Part shown: one piece after another, positions 33,036 through 44,590 of the stretch
Layout of the letters: every line of letters starts with the position of its first letter
Numbering within the stretch: position 1 is the stretch's first letter
DNA from: Eucommia ulmoides
Lineage: Eukaryota; Streptophyta; Magnoliopsida; Garryales; Eucommiaceae
DNA length: 64,000 nt
Direction of reading: 5' to 3'
NCBI GenBank assembly: GCA_016647705.1
Contig: CM028335.1
Span: 2,108,001-2,172,000, forward strand
Notes under the pieces: generated by a model
Database searches by the model: none
What the model was told of the DNA's origin: nothing
Seen by the model: the letters and a program-made list of their open reading frames with translations, nothing else
Position numbers and translations under genes: made by a program

Positions 33036-34147
33036 TGTTAATATATGTATATATGAGTCACCAGGCCCTGGGTTAAACCCTAATACTTATATATGTATAG
33101 ACACTTTTGTACATCTCAGTATTCAGTATGTTTTATACATATTAATACAATTATTTCATATTATGTCTTAATATTACGTCTCTTAATTATTTTAATGTAG
33201 TATCAAGAGCATATTTTTTGGTTTTGTTCTTACTAAAATTCTGCAATCCTAAAATTAATGTTTTTTTCAAAGTCTTGCGTTGTGTTGCTGCCTACAATAC
33301 TTGGTATCACCTGCAACAAAATCTGCCAGCACCATCAGAATCGTCTCGAAAAAATGAGTTTAACTGCATTGGAGAGAAGGCAATCCACCACCACGCGTGC
33401 TCTCAAGTACCACGAATTGTTTACGCTCAACAGTTTTGAATATTTTGCGATATATCAAGGGGACACTCTTCCATGGTCTTCACTTTTTTTCACAGTCCTC
33501 TCCAATTTACATGCCTACATAGACGCTAATTGGGTCAAAGATCCCACCGATTGACGTTTTACCACATGATATTACTTCTCCCTTGGAGACTCATTTCGTG
33601 GCATAGCAAAAAAAAATCTATTGTCACTCGATCAAGCACAAAAGCGGAGTATTATGCTCCTGTTGATGGCACCAAGAATTATTTTGGTTTCGATGGTTAC
33701 TTGATGACACGGGAGTTCCCTTTCCCTATATGACCATCTTTTATTGTGACAATTAGACTACCATCCAAATCGTCCATAATGACGTTTCCCACAAGCACGC
33801 CAAATACATCAAGACTGATTGTCACTTGTTCATCCGTTATTATATTTTCCAAAATATTACATTTATTTAGTCATTTGTTGATCAGACTATAGATATTTTC
33901 ACCGAGACCCAGCCTTTTGGATGCTTTCACACTTTACTTTCCAAATTTAAGTAACTATCGGTTTTACCACCTTAAGTTTAAGATGGGATGTTGATACATG
34001 TATATATGGGTCTTGGTCCATTAAATTAGATTGTAATGCCTGTTTTTATGTACTATCCTTTGTACATCTCAGTGTTTAGTAGATTTCACATATATCAATA
34101 CAATTGTCTGTTATTCTCTCCTAATATTCCGTCTTTCAATTATTCCA
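33036..34147 (+). mobile_element. Deletion derivative of a Ty1/copia retrotransposon, 1.1 kb, with TSD
   Basis: A 5' LTR (33036-33194) and 3' LTR (33989-34147), both 159 bp, share TTGTACATCTCAGT, ATTCAGTA/TTTAGTA and TAATATTxCGTCT. The 5-bp TSD ATAAT is at 33031-33035 and 34148-34152. A primer-binding site like that of plant copia elements (TAGTATCAAGAGC, against the usual TGGTATCAGAGC) begins about 33197. A polypurine tract (AAGTTTAAGATGGGA) is at 33974-33988. Of the coding part only the C-terminal RT/RNase H end remains, so nearly all of gag-pol is deleted. Confidence 0.9.
33448..33955 (+). pseudogene. Copia reverse transcriptase/RNase H C-terminal remnant
   Basis: With frame changes, conserved copia phrases can be read. 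They are RYIKGTLFHGLHF (from 33448), LHAYIDANWVKDPTD (to 33552), SKKKSIVTRSSTKAEYYA (about 33605-33660), then FYCDN, IQIVHNDVSHKHAKYIKTDC and TIDIFTETQPFG. These are the RNase H region with the SSTEAEY motif and the terminal block preceding the polypurine tract. At least two frameshifts and an in-frame stop (after FYCDN) make it non-functional. Confidence 0.9.
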
Positions 34148-34524
34148 ATAATTATTGAGAAATTCTAATTTATTTTTCAATTTTTGTTCTTAAAAATTGA
34201 CGGACAAAAAAAATATTTTAATACTAATTTTATAATTTTTTTAGGATATAAACAAATTTTTTTTTCTACAAAAACACTATTTAAACCACACATTTGATAT
34301 CAAAAACTATAACATGTATTAATTAATTTATTTAGTTTTATTTTGTTACACTGCAATAAAAAAAATTCCAACAGTTCAGTCATTTTTTGTGTCATCCCAA
34401 TTTTTGACAATTTTGATAATACAATGAGCTCTAACAGTTGGGCCATCATCTGTGTTATTTTGGCACAAATGCTTTGTGTGTGCCATATTTGGCACAAACA
34501 ATATCCTATCTTATTTTTCAATTT

Positions 34525-34725
34525 TACAATAAGGTGTGTATGGGTCAACTTACGCACATCTCGACTAATCATCTCTCGAGCGATATTAAGGGTTCATTTT
34601 TCCACATCGGCCTAGTGTATTCAGGATTAAATTCAAGATTTAATTCTTGAAATGTTATCCAGGAGTGTTGAATTCTAATTGACAAAGAAATGAAACACTT
34701 GTCTTCACCATATTTAACTAACTAT
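34525..34725. repeat. Member of a dispersed repeat family (R)
   Basis: The segment from GGGTCAACTTACGCACATCTCG through TAATTGACAAAGAAATGAAACAC resembles segments at 40535-40675, 43640-43820 and the tandem array at 55130-56370. Shared phrases are ACTAATCA, CACATCGGCCT(A/C)GTGTATTCA and CAAGATTTAATT. It has no TIR or LTR that I can define. Partial copies everywhere suggest an old, abundant element. Confidence 0.6.
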
Positions 34726-34911
34726 TGGAGATGTTCTCAGAATCTGAGCGATGCACCAAAATTATTGAATATTTTTTTTATAACTCAAAAAAACATATAA
34801 AAACCATTAAATATAGAAAAGAAAAAAAAAAAAAAAAAAAAAAAAGCAGTAAAAAGACACATATACCCCTAAAACAAAACTCCATCCCTTTCAATTACGT
34901 TAACCGTTAAC

Positions 34912-35436
34912 ATGCTCTCTCTCTCTCTCGTAATCCATTCACACATTTCTTTCTCTCTCTTTCTCACGTCTGTTAAGCAACAACAGGAGTTCGCCGTTGT
35001 GGAGTCGAACGAAAGCGAAGCTATGGCAGAGCTTTCCGTGGTGGAGTACTCTCCGCCAGTCTACGAGAGTGAAGCTATAGTTATGGATGTGAAGCCTTTG
35101 GTGGTCAATGGTACTGAGGTTATCAAAGACGAAGATGAAGATTTGTTTGTGTTGTTAAGGTTTACTCATGCTTCGTTGCGAAGGATTACTCCACCACAGA
35201 TCTCAACGGAGCTTAGTTTTCTGGCGACCAAGAAAGGTTCGACCGTCAGAAACCGTCTGAACCCGCTTGATAATCTCCGTGACGAGCTTTTCCGCCGCGT
35301 TAAAACGTTGTCACCGAAGGTTGTGACAGTGGTTGAGCAGGAGATGAACGCCATTGCGATCTCTTTCTCTCTCTCTCTCTCTCCCTCCCCCTTTCTCTCT
35401 CTTGAATTTTTATCAGATTTGGGTTTCCAGATCTGA
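34912..35436 (+). CDS. Unrecognised ORF, 174 aa (137 aa from the inner ATG)
   Basis: An open frame behind a CT-rich leader, a type common in plant 5'UTRs. The inner ATG at 35023 (MAELSVVEYSPP) is a likelier start than 34912, because the first 37 residues are translated CT-repeat and leader-like sequence. Residues 38-150 have normal composition, with an acidic stretch (KDEDEDLF, about 72-79) followed by a basic, Arg/Leu-rich region. The last ~25 residues again derive from CT repeats. I do not recognise a domain. A plausible 5' splice site (ATCGTAAGT, 35503-35511) lies past the stop. It may be the first exon or surviving fragment of a gene, or captured DNA. Confidence 0.35.
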   Translation: MLSLSLVIHSHISFSLFLTSVKQQQEFAVVESNESEAMAELSVVEYSPPVYESEAIVMDVKPLVVNGTEVIKDEDEDLFVLLRFTHASLRRITPPQISTELSFLATKKGSTVRNRLNPLDNLRDELFRRVKTLSPKVVTVVEQEMNAIAISFSLSLSPSPFLSLEFLSDLGFQI

Positions 35437-35885
35437 GATGTGGTTTCGGCGAAATTGTTAAGACCCACCGTTAACACTCAACGTCATCGCCGTTGCCAGA
35501 AATCGTAAGTTCTAACAATTCCTCACTTCATCGTTTTTCGCTTTCGAAACAGAAGTTCCGACGAAATCATTAACGGTGGTTCATTCTCTCTCTCTTTCCC
35601 TCTAAACCAAATCTTTAAAGGTGGCACCTTTACCGAAAACTGGTACCTTATGAGGGATTGGTACCTTGACGATTTAAGATCTAAGAGGCTTGGAGTAGTA
35701 ATTTCCAGTATTTTTTATTTCCATTTCATTTCTATTTCTTGATTTCCATTTCATTTTTTTTCTTGATTTGGTTGTATTAGTTTTCATGTATAGATTTTTT
35801 TCTGAAGTTTTCGTATCGAATATGGTTTGGTGGTAATGATGGTGGGGATATGAATAGTGATGGAGGTGAAGGGATTGATAATTTT
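35437..35885 (+). other. Flank of the 34.9-kb ORF
   Basis: Mixed-composition sequence with CTCTCTCTTTCC near 35585 and a T-rich end. It could be transcribed (UTR or intron) but has no long frame. Confidence 0.35.
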
Positions 35886-35887
35886 TA

Positions 35888-36600
35888 CGTTAACGTTAGT
35901 ATTTTTGCATGATTTTTTCTCATATGTTTGGTTGGATAACATGAAATACGTTAACGTTAACATAGAGAGACACCCAAAAAATGTGTATTAACGTTAACAC
36001 AAACCCAACTCAAACACACATTCAACTCTAAATGACAAAATATCACATATGGTGTTAATGTGAACGCGCACAAAACAAAAGTATGTAACAGAACATTAAC
36101 ATAAATGTTAAAGTAAAATACGTTAACGCACAGAACCCTTCAAAAACAAAATACGTTAACGCTAAAATCTACAGTCTGATGATGAAAATGCATTAACATT
36201 AATGCACACAAAACAGATGAGAAATATGCGTTAACGTGAACACACACAAAAGGACATGAATGCGTTAACGTTGACGTGAAATTCAAATCGTAATTTTGTA
36301 ACATAAACAATGTTTGATGTAAAAAGAAAAAAAAAAACATAGACAATATGTATTACTGAACATTAATGTTATATTTTGAGTTAGATTTGCGTAAAATGCG
36401 TTAACGTTAACATACACAAAAAGAACATAAATTGCGTTAACGTTAATTTGCACAATCAGATAAGGAAAATGTGTCAATGTGAAACACACACGAAAAAAAA
36501 TATGAAAATGCGTTAACGTTAATGTGAAATTCAAATCGTAATTTCATAATATAGGTAAGATGTATTGTTAAACATTAAAATTAACGTTAATTTCATGTGT
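35888..36600. repeat. Field of GTTAACGTTAAC palindromes
   Basis: Roughly sixteen copies of (A/T)(G/A)CGTTAACGTTAA(C/T), intact or with one or two changes, are spread over 710 bp at irregular spacing of about 30-80 bases. Clear copies are near 35888, 35949, 35988, 36119, 36152, 36228, 36262, 36398, 36434, 36509 and 36580. Between them CACACAAAA recurs. A longer repeat (GTGAAATTCAAATCGTAATTT) occurs at about 36277 and 36523. No coding frame on the + strand; the minus-strand frames are translated repeats. Confidence 0.8.
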
Positions 36601-36959
36601 GTAAATTTTATCTTATTGCATATGATAAAATGATAGAATTATAAATATAAGGAAACATAGAAAAAAATAACATAACCGTAAATATGAGTGAATAGGGCGC
36701 CAAAGACTTTTTTCCTAAAGTTTCCTATCAAGGGAGGAGTAAAAAAAATTTACCCAAAAAAGGAAACAAAATATATATCTTACGTTGGGAATAGTTGGGG
36801 ACTATCTTTGAGTTCTTTACTTTATTGACTCTCTCTCCTCTGTCTCTCTCTCTCTGCCCCCTCTCTCTCTACCCTCTCTCTCTCTTCAATATGTCACCAA
36901 AAGGTTCATCCAAACCTTGCCTCCCTCATTTTCCCATTTCCATTTTTTGTTTTCAAATT

Positions 36960-37090
36960 GCTTCCTCAACTATATAACCATCTCTCCTACAAACAATTTT
37001 CTACCCATCACTCCCTCTCTCTCTCTCTCTCCACTTTCTCTCTCTACGCTCTCTCTCTAAAACACACACAGAGACAGCTTCATATGCGAA
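36960..37090 (+). promoter_or_regulatory. VQ gene TATA box and CT-rich leader
   Basis: CTATATAACC (about 36968-36977) is a good TATA box. It is followed by CTCC and then a leader of CTCTCTCTC runs to the ATG at 37091. With a start about 30 bases after the TATA box, the leader would be ~90 bases. Confidence 0.65.
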
Positions 37091-37579
37091 ATGGAGGGGA
37101 AGGGCATTTTGGGGAAGAAACAAAGTTATCTACAGACCACCATAACATCAGCACTCGCCATGCAAAAGGATTCTCACTCTGTATCCAAATCAAGGCCCAA
37201 AATTCGCATAATTCACATCTTTGCCCCTGAGATCATCAAGACCGACGTCGCCAACTTCCGGGAACTCGTTCAGCGGCTCACCGGCAAGCCGTCGGAGAAA
37301 GAATCAGCCAAGCCGAATAAGACGAGGAAGCTGAGAAGAAGAGAAGCTCCGACTGGTTTTCCGGGTAAGAAAATGGAGCTCCGGTCGTCGGAATTCAGAG
37401 AGCGAATCAAAGGGGAGGAAGAAGAAGCGATATGGGGCGGATCCAATTCGGGTGGTGGGTATTTGGGCGGGTTTTCGGATCTAGACGGATTCATGCAAGA
37501 TCTTAATTTTCAATTCCCGTTTATGCCCTTGAATACTTCTCAAATGGATTCCTTTGGAGAAACTACCCAAATTACCTAA
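37091..37579 (+). CDS. VQ-motif protein, 162 aa
   Basis: The VQ motif FxxxVQxLTG is exact at residues 56-65 (FRELVQRLTG). The preceding block RPKIRIIHIFAPEIIKTDVA (35-54) is typical of the VQ subgroup related to Arabidopsis VQ8/VQ17-25-type proteins. VQ proteins are nuclear or plastid cofactors. Most bind the C-terminal WRKY domain of group I and IIc WRKY factors, or are MAP-kinase substrates, in defence and development. A basic stretch (about 77-84, KTRKLRRR) could be a nuclear signal. The region 112-135 is Gly-rich, and the tail is Phe/Met-rich. It is a single exon, as most plant VQ genes are. The ATG is the first after the TATA box. Stop at 37577-37579. It appears intact; the exact subgroup is uncertain. 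Confidence 0.93.
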   Translation: MEGKGILGKKQSYLQTTITSALAMQKDSHSVSKSRPKIRIIHIFAPEIIKTDVANFRELVQRLTGKPSEKESAKPNKTRKLRRREAPTGFPGKKMELRSSEFRERIKGEEEEAIWGGSNSGGGYLGGFSDLDGFMQDLNFQFPFMPLNTSQMDSFGETTQIT

Positions 37580-37733
<154 letters not shown>

Positions 37734-37754
37734 TATATATATATATATATATAT

Positions 37755-38895
37755 GCTTTTTATGATTATTTGATTAATTTTTATGACGGCTGAGTGAAAT
37801 TTCTCTGATTATTTTTGCATTTTGATGTTTTTTATTTAACTAAGTTGAATTTTTTTTTTTTTTCTTTTTATTTTCTGTAAATATGAAGAATAATCAAATG
37901 CTTCGTTGTATTTTTCTTGTTATTTTTTGCTAAAAAAATTGCAATATAATGATCTCTATACGTGCTATTTGGATATCTCTCTCTATATATATTATAATAT
38001 AGGACAGTTATAAAGACAACCATTCGATCCAAAAATAAATAAGATCATATTGTGTACGGTTGGATCAAATTAACTCATCCATTAGATGAACATTAGGGTT
38101 AATGTAAAATGCCGCTAGACACTCTCACTCGGTTTCTATATCGTGTATGATATAAATGTGTGTGTGTGTGTATAGATATATATATTGATAATTATTTGTT
38201 TTGAATTTTATTAAAAAATTTACTAATCACCCACACTTGATTCGGTGAAACTTCAAAACCTAAATAAAAATAAAAATTAAATACTTTATTTTTAACAAAA
38301 ATACAAATTAGGATTACTAAATGATGCACCAAAACATTATTTTTTCATCTCATGTCAAAATTTTATATTAGATAATATTACTATCTTTCCTTGTGTTTAA
38401 ATACACTATCTCAACCGTTTAATGTAAGGTTGAGAAAACGATTCAAAATGTCAAAAAATGTAAATATGTCCTGATATTTTAAAATTTTTTATTCACAAAC
38501 TAGTTTTTGATTGACGAACGTGTCATAAATAATTTTAAAATAATAAAATTTTCTATTAATTTCAAATTTTAATTTTAAAATATTTTTAGCATATGAATTT
38601 TTGTTTCTATCTTTTGGATGTAGCACTTAGTTTTGTTTTGTTTTGTTTTTGTCTTATGCTTAGCAACATAGTATTATAATAATAATAATAAAAATATTAT
38701 CCAAAAAAAAGGGAAAATTACGTCTTTATCCCTAAAGTATGGGGTGCGAATAAGCCTAAGATTTTTTGAATTGCAATTTTTTTTTCCGTTCAGATGGCTG
38801 GGGAGAGGTTTTTGAATACTAGACGTCCCACTAGAGAAACATACTAAATAATAATTATGCTACAATTCTTAGTTTTTTTAATTACATATTTGATC
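37755..38895. other. AT-rich stretch without gene
   Basis: Includes (TG)n/(TA)n near 38156-38185 and (TAA)n near 38680. No coding or structured element is recognised. Confidence 0.5.
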
Positions 38896-38898
38896 CCT

Positions 38899-39466
38899 TG
38901 GGTGGCGTTTGGTAACCGTTTCTGTTTCCATTCCAACAGTGGGATGAGAATGAAATGAGATGGGATGAAAATTTTGTTTCCTTCTTGAGAGTAGAATCGC
39001 GTTTGATAACGATAATTTATTTTTTTTTATTTTGGAAACAGAATCGCGTTTGGTAACGATTTTATAGTAAAATCATTTATTTTTTTTATTTGAGATTTTT
39101 TTTTGTTTGTTTTGGCGGCTGCGGCGGCAATGGCCAGACGGTGGGCGGCTAGCGATGCTGAAGGTAACCGGCGACGGTCGCTGGAGATGGCTGGTGACGG
39201 CGACGGTGGTCGGCCGGAAGCGGACGGTGGTCGGCCAGAAGCGGACGGAGGTCGGCCGGCGGATGAACAATGGCAGTGATTTTAGGAATAAAATGGGAAT
39301 TATGAGAAACAACTTTTTTTTGTTTCTCATTTCTTAAGAAAAAAATGGGCATAATTCTCAAATGCGAATGAAATAGGAACGAGAACAAAAATTACCAAAC
39401 GCTATTCCCATAAATCTGGGAATGGAATGGAAATTTCTAGAATGGAAACGGTTACCAAACGGGGAG
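38899..39466. mobile_element. Foldback MITE with GC-rich centre
   Basis: The 17-bp CGTTTGGTAACCGTTTC (38906-38922) is exactly inverted at 39445-39461. The arms repeat GGAATGGAATGG/CCATTCC themes, with AATCGCGTTTGGTAACGATTTTA inside. The centre (39112-39275) is GC-rich, with repeated CGGTGGTCGGCCGGAAGCGGA units in split form. It has the same plan as 10757-11310 and 45137-45554, with the centre on the opposite strand relative to the former. No transposase. Confidence 0.8.
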
Positions 39467-39469
39467 TTC

Positions 39470-41000
39470 CATACTTGTTTCAATTCTACAAAATTAAAAA
39501 CGTTCTTAATGACTTAGGACATAAAATGGATTGTGCTCAACATATGACCTTCTAATGAGAATATTTTAGTTATTTTATTACTCCACTAAATCAAAAATAT
39601 TTTTTGCCTAACAACCATTCAACCGTTTCTCTCTCATTTTTCAGAAAAAACGTTGTTAAGGGAAGAAGATTAGGAAGAAAAAAAAAGTCTCAGATTTACT
39701 GGAGTAATAAGATAATAAAAATATTTCCATTAGAAGACCACGTGCTGAGTACTACACATTTTCTGTCCAAAATCATAAATAACGTTTTTTATTTTGCAAG
39801 ATCGAAACAAATTTAAAATCTTAAGGACTACCTATGTAATTTTAACAATATTATTTAAACCAATTATTTTACTTAACAAGGCGGCTCATTTGGCAAATAA
39901 AATAGCTTGCCACAAAATTAAAAAATTGTTTCATATTGCTATTACTTTTCTTGCAAGTTTTATCAAACATCCTCTATATAAATATATATAGATATATAGA
40001 TATTTATGAAATCTAATGTTCAACGAAGCTTCATTTATCACTATCAAAAATAATGTTAAAATCTATCATTAATTTGCGTCCACACTGGTATAAATAATTT
40101 GACAAATGGACAACAATTTTATTTATTTCATCTGAAAATTAGATAAAATTTTTAATTTCATCAATTTTTAAGTATATTCCGTTATTTTAAACAAAAAAAT
40201 AATAGTTTATCACTTTTTTCAAAAGTAGACGCGGGTAAAATATAATTTGTTGAAGCGAAGGGAGGTAAAGTGATAATTAGTTAAAGTAAAGGGGGTAAAA
40301 ACTAATTTATCCTAATTTAAAAAAAAAAAAAAAAGAATAAAAAAAGGACTTTCCTAATAAGTGGGATTAAAAAAAGAGTGGGGGGCAAATATTCAAAAGA
40401 ATAGGGGAAGAAAATGGGTAGATTGACGTGTATAATAGTGACAAATAAAATTAGATATAACCACCAAAGGACACATGAATGAATTTTATTTATTTTATTT
40501 ATTTTCTGGGTTTCACACCCACGTGTGTCTTGACCAGTTTACGCGAATTTTGATTAATCACCCTACTAAGCGATCTTAAAAACGCATTTTTCTATATCAG
40601 TCTTTTTAAAAGAGTCAAATTCTGGTCGATAAAGAAATAAAGCACCTCTCCCTTGCTAACCAGACTAACTTCTCTTGGGTGGACAGACGAATGAATGAAG
40701 AGATACGTTTTTATTTCTCAATTCTACTCATTTTCATTTAATTTGGGGGTGAATTAAAATATTACAAAAATAGGAGGGCTTGAAAGGAAATATTTGTTTT
40801 GACTTTAAGACACCCTCAAAGTCCCTCTTGTTCCCTTTTTATTCACAATTTGCAATATTATTTTTTTGGTGGGTCCACTTCATTGCAAATTGTTTTGTTT
40901 AATAAATAAATAAATTATTGATGCAAATTAATTATTGAATTAAATTATCTTTGACAAATATTATAATAATTGATGGCAATTGAAGTTCTAGTCCACATGC
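39470..41000. other. AT-rich intergenic stretch
   Basis: A member of dispersed family R occurs at about 40535-40675 (ACTAAGCGATCTTAAAAACGC, then GATAAAGAAATAAAGCACC). A GTGCTGAGTACTACACATTTTC phrase occurs near 39741. No gene is recognised. Confidence 0.45.
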
Positions 41001-41004
41001 TACA

Positions 41005-41640
41005 ATAGTTTGTTCAAAAATTTAAAGTTATCATAATTCATAAAAAATATTATAAAAAATTACAGTATTTTTTATAGCGTACAGTGACTTTTACATTTTT
41101 AACAGTAATTTTGGACTTCGTAAAAATTATTATAGCGCGTAAATTGCATAAGCTAAAATTTTATTTTCGTAGATTATTCACTAAAAATCTCATTTTTTTA
41201 AATTTTTTTTTTTTGAAAAGTTTAATAATTCTGTTAAAAATCCATTGTGACTACACATTATATAAAAATTACTGTAATTTTTTATATAAAAAATACAATA
41301 ATTTTTTCAAAAATTCGAAGTTACCATAATTCATAAAAAAAAAATTATAAAAAATTACAATAATTTTTATAGCGTACTGACTTTTGCATTTTTTACAGTA
41401 ATTTTGGACTTCTGAAAAATTATTATACCGCATGGATTGCATGAGCTAAAATTTTATTTTCGTGGATTATTCACTAAAAATCTCTTTTTTTTTTTTTTTT
41501 TTTTTAGAAGTTTAATAATTCTGTCGAAAATTCATAGTGAGTATACATTATATAAAAATTGCTATAATTTTTTACATAAAAAATACAATAATTTTCATAT
41601 AATATATTAACTTTAAACTTCTCAAAAAATATTGTAGCTC
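41005..41640. repeat. Two-copy tandem repeat, about 297 bp
   Basis: TTCAAAAATT(T/C)(A/G)AAGTTA at about 41012 recurs at 41307, and the following ~290 bases align, including TAGCGTAC, TTTTGGACTTC and TTATTTTCGT(A/G)GATTATTCACT. Weaker relatives occur in the 2.3-kb units (about 21510-21590, 23815-23880). Non-coding. Confidence 0.8.
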
Positions 41641-41649
41641 GTAAACGGC

Positions 41650-41681
<32 letters not shown>

Positions 41682-43635
41682 TATATGGTCAACGCCAAAA
41701 ACTAGTATAAACTATTAAAAGTCAAGGGTATTCACATTACAATTTGCACTCTATGCCAATAATTTTTTATTTATTTTTAAAATTAGTAATTAATTGGATT
41801 TATTTGTGTGTGAAACCAAAAGAAGAAGCACGTTTAACTAGAAGATTGAATTGACCTTTAATTGCAATGTTTTACTAAATTAAACACAACCACTTCAATC
41901 TTTGAATTAATCAATTTCTACACGTTTCACTATAGTCATTAATTACCCTAAAAAAATTATCTTTTTAATTGAACGGCTGAGATTTAATCTGTATTTTTAC
42001 AATACGGGATTGGACAAGGGATTGAAATAGAGATAGGAATGATCATTACATTGTTATGTTTGATACACGGGATTAAATATAAGATATAATTAATCTCATG
42101 AAATAAAACAACTGAACACTAGTTAAATATTAAAATATGAAGGAATTAATTAAATTACTATGCTACCATTTGAAAAATTAATTAAATTAATATTTTTTTC
42201 GAGCACCGGTTGTCGACCCACCATTCTCTCTTCTTCTAACTAACCCCCCAACCCCTGCTTATACCAGCACCCATGCCCCTGTTGGTAACGCCATCGCCTA
42301 CCCTTGCAGCCTTTCACCCCCTGTCCAAGCTCGACCCTATCAAAGAAAATCAAGCCTAAGCCTAACCCTAGGGCGGGGCCGGCCTAGCCCTATATATATA
42401 TATATATATATTATCTTTAAAAATAAATAATAAAATATAAAATCAAGCCAAACCAAATCAATATTATCATTCGCATTCACATGAAATCAAACTAAACCAA
42501 TATCGTCAAACCCACCAAACCAACATTGTCAAACCCACTAGAGTTGGTTTTGCTTAATGTCCATATACGTATATATAATTTTTTTAAATTAATAGTCCTC
42601 GGCTCGGTCTTAAAAAAAATTAGCCTTACTCAAGCTCGGCTCTAAATTTGATTGAGCCTAAAAATCAAAACCCAAGTCATATTCATGGGCTTAAAACTGA
42701 AGCCCAAGTCCTAAAAAAATAGGACCGGACTTGACGGACTCCCGGGCCCATGACCACCCATACTGTCTTGATTTACATAGTGTATATTTATTTATTTGGG
42801 GGTAGGGGTGATCAAAAAATTGGTCCATTAAAAAGGCATCGACCTAGTAGGTGCCTTCAGGGCCTCTAACATGAGGCCCATCAGTTATGGCCCACGGTGC
42901 ATAAATGTTGTTTTGGGCCTCTCTTTATTGAATCCATCTCTCTTCGGCTTGCAATAAGATATAGAATAATAGGGGCCCAAATTTTTGTAGGCTACTATTC
43001 ACACAACTTACTCGTTATAGTAATATACCGTCCCATGTTGAGGACGGCGGAGACATAGAGTGTGGGGGGGGGGGGGGAGGAACCGACAGGTGGGGGGTGG
43101 GGTGGGGGAACTGGCTTAGACAGTTAGCGCCAATGGCTGATGCTGAGACTTCACCGACGGTGAACGCCAGAGAAGAAATATGGAAGAAGATGGAAGGGGA
43201 GAAAAGTGCAAAACATAAAAAGCTAATGGGACATACGTATTTGTAATTTAAAGGGTAAAATAGTAATTTTAGAAAATTATTTTTATTTATGTTTTTTAAG
43301 GGGTGTCGGGTCAACAAAAGGAGGTGTACATTTATTTTGATATTTGTCGAGATGACACTAAGTGTTTTGTTAGAAATTTGCAACTTAAAATCATATGATA
43401 TCGAGTTTAGTATATTCTCTAAATTATATATCAGTATGAGTAAACGCTTAAGTAATCGATATGAAACAGTAATCACCAGGTGCCTTTCAGTGCATTTTCA
43501 ATTTGCACTGAAGATTTGAATAGGAGGAATGACGACGAATATACAGTCCAAGGAAATACAAAAGATTTGATTACAAGAAAAGAGAGACAAATTCTTATCA
43601 CTTTAGTTTTTATTTTATTTTTACTATTATTATAT
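41641..43635. other. Intergenic stretch
   Basis: Contains (TA)n at 41650-41672 and 42390-42410, a C-rich patch at 42236-42380 and a G run at 43062-43077. The 153-codon minus-strand frame at 43015-43476 is translated C-rich and AT-rich low-complexity DNA with no recognisable domain, so I do not call it a gene. Confidence 0.45.
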
Positions 43636-43639
43636 AGTA

Positions 43640-43820
43640 AGATGTGTCCAAACCAACTTACACAATCCTCGACTAATTACCTCGAATGATTTTAAGAGTA
43701 TACTCCCACACATTATCCTAATACATTCAATATTTACTACTGGAGCGCTTCCAATGAGAATTAAACCCTAATTGACAAAGAAATAAAATACTCCTGCTTA
43801 TCAATGGACTAACCATCGTA
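43640..43820. repeat. Member of dispersed repeat family R
   Basis: CCAACTTACACAATCCTCGACTAATTAC in diverged form, through CTAATTGACAAAGAAATAAAA, matches 34525-34725 and the units at 55130-56370. Confidence 0.55.
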
Positions 43821-43954
43821 GTTCTCATTAGTTTGGAGTTTCTAACTTAAATCGAATTTAAACTTAGATCTGTTTTTGTGAGTTTTTTTAGTCCATATAT
43901 TTTTAATTTGAACACATTAAACCCAGAAGTATCCAAATCGTGTCAAGACAATCT

Positions 43955-44590
43955 TTTTTGTCATTTTTTTTATATGGAAAAACTCTCACTCATAACTGAT
44001 ATAAGCGTTCGACTTTAAACGGGTCGGATTGGATATAAAACTCGATCTGGAACAGATAGACCCAATGAATTATCTTGACCAAAAAATGATTGGCCCAATG
44101 GAATGTTGATTTCGGCAAATCTTCTGAGTAAAACTCACGGCCCTATAAAAAGACCGATATTTAGGTATACTCAAACCCAAGGAACGAATGGGTCAGTTCA
44201 ACATGAATGTTCCCTTACACTTGAAAAAGATGAGCCAAATTGACTATAACGACCTATATTTAATAGGGACCGTTACATAGATCTCTCCTGAAATTATGGA
44301 AGTATCGGTTATCTTCCAAGTCGTTACGAGTGTACCTTGGGATTGGCGACCTCTCCAAAATAACGGTAACATGTCTTTAAGCCTATAAAAATGGCAGATA
44401 TTACTGATAATGATTTAAGATTAAATCTATGTACTATTTTCTTCATATACCAGATTAATTTATTCTTACCCCGGAAGTTTTTTGGCTAACATCACATCAG
44501 TGTCCCCCATTAGAACTCACGGTTTGCAGGTAACAGGAGAAAGATGAAGTGATTTTGAGCACGAGCGAAGCTGTTACACATATCGAAATT
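43955..44590 (+). mobile_element. Possible LTR fragment with TATA box
   Basis: Contains GCCTATAAAAATGGC (about 44379-44393) and CCCCGGAAG...GGTTTGCAGGTAAC (44470-44533), a layout resembling the R/U5 region of plant gypsy LTRs and similar to 8870-9000. It ends near GAAGCTGTTACA (44566-44577). The left boundary and TSD were not found. Confidence 0.35.

Noticed and set aside
43015..43476. 153-codon minus-strand frame
   Set aside because: Its C-terminal part translates a G/C run and its middle AT-rich DNA; no recognisable protein.
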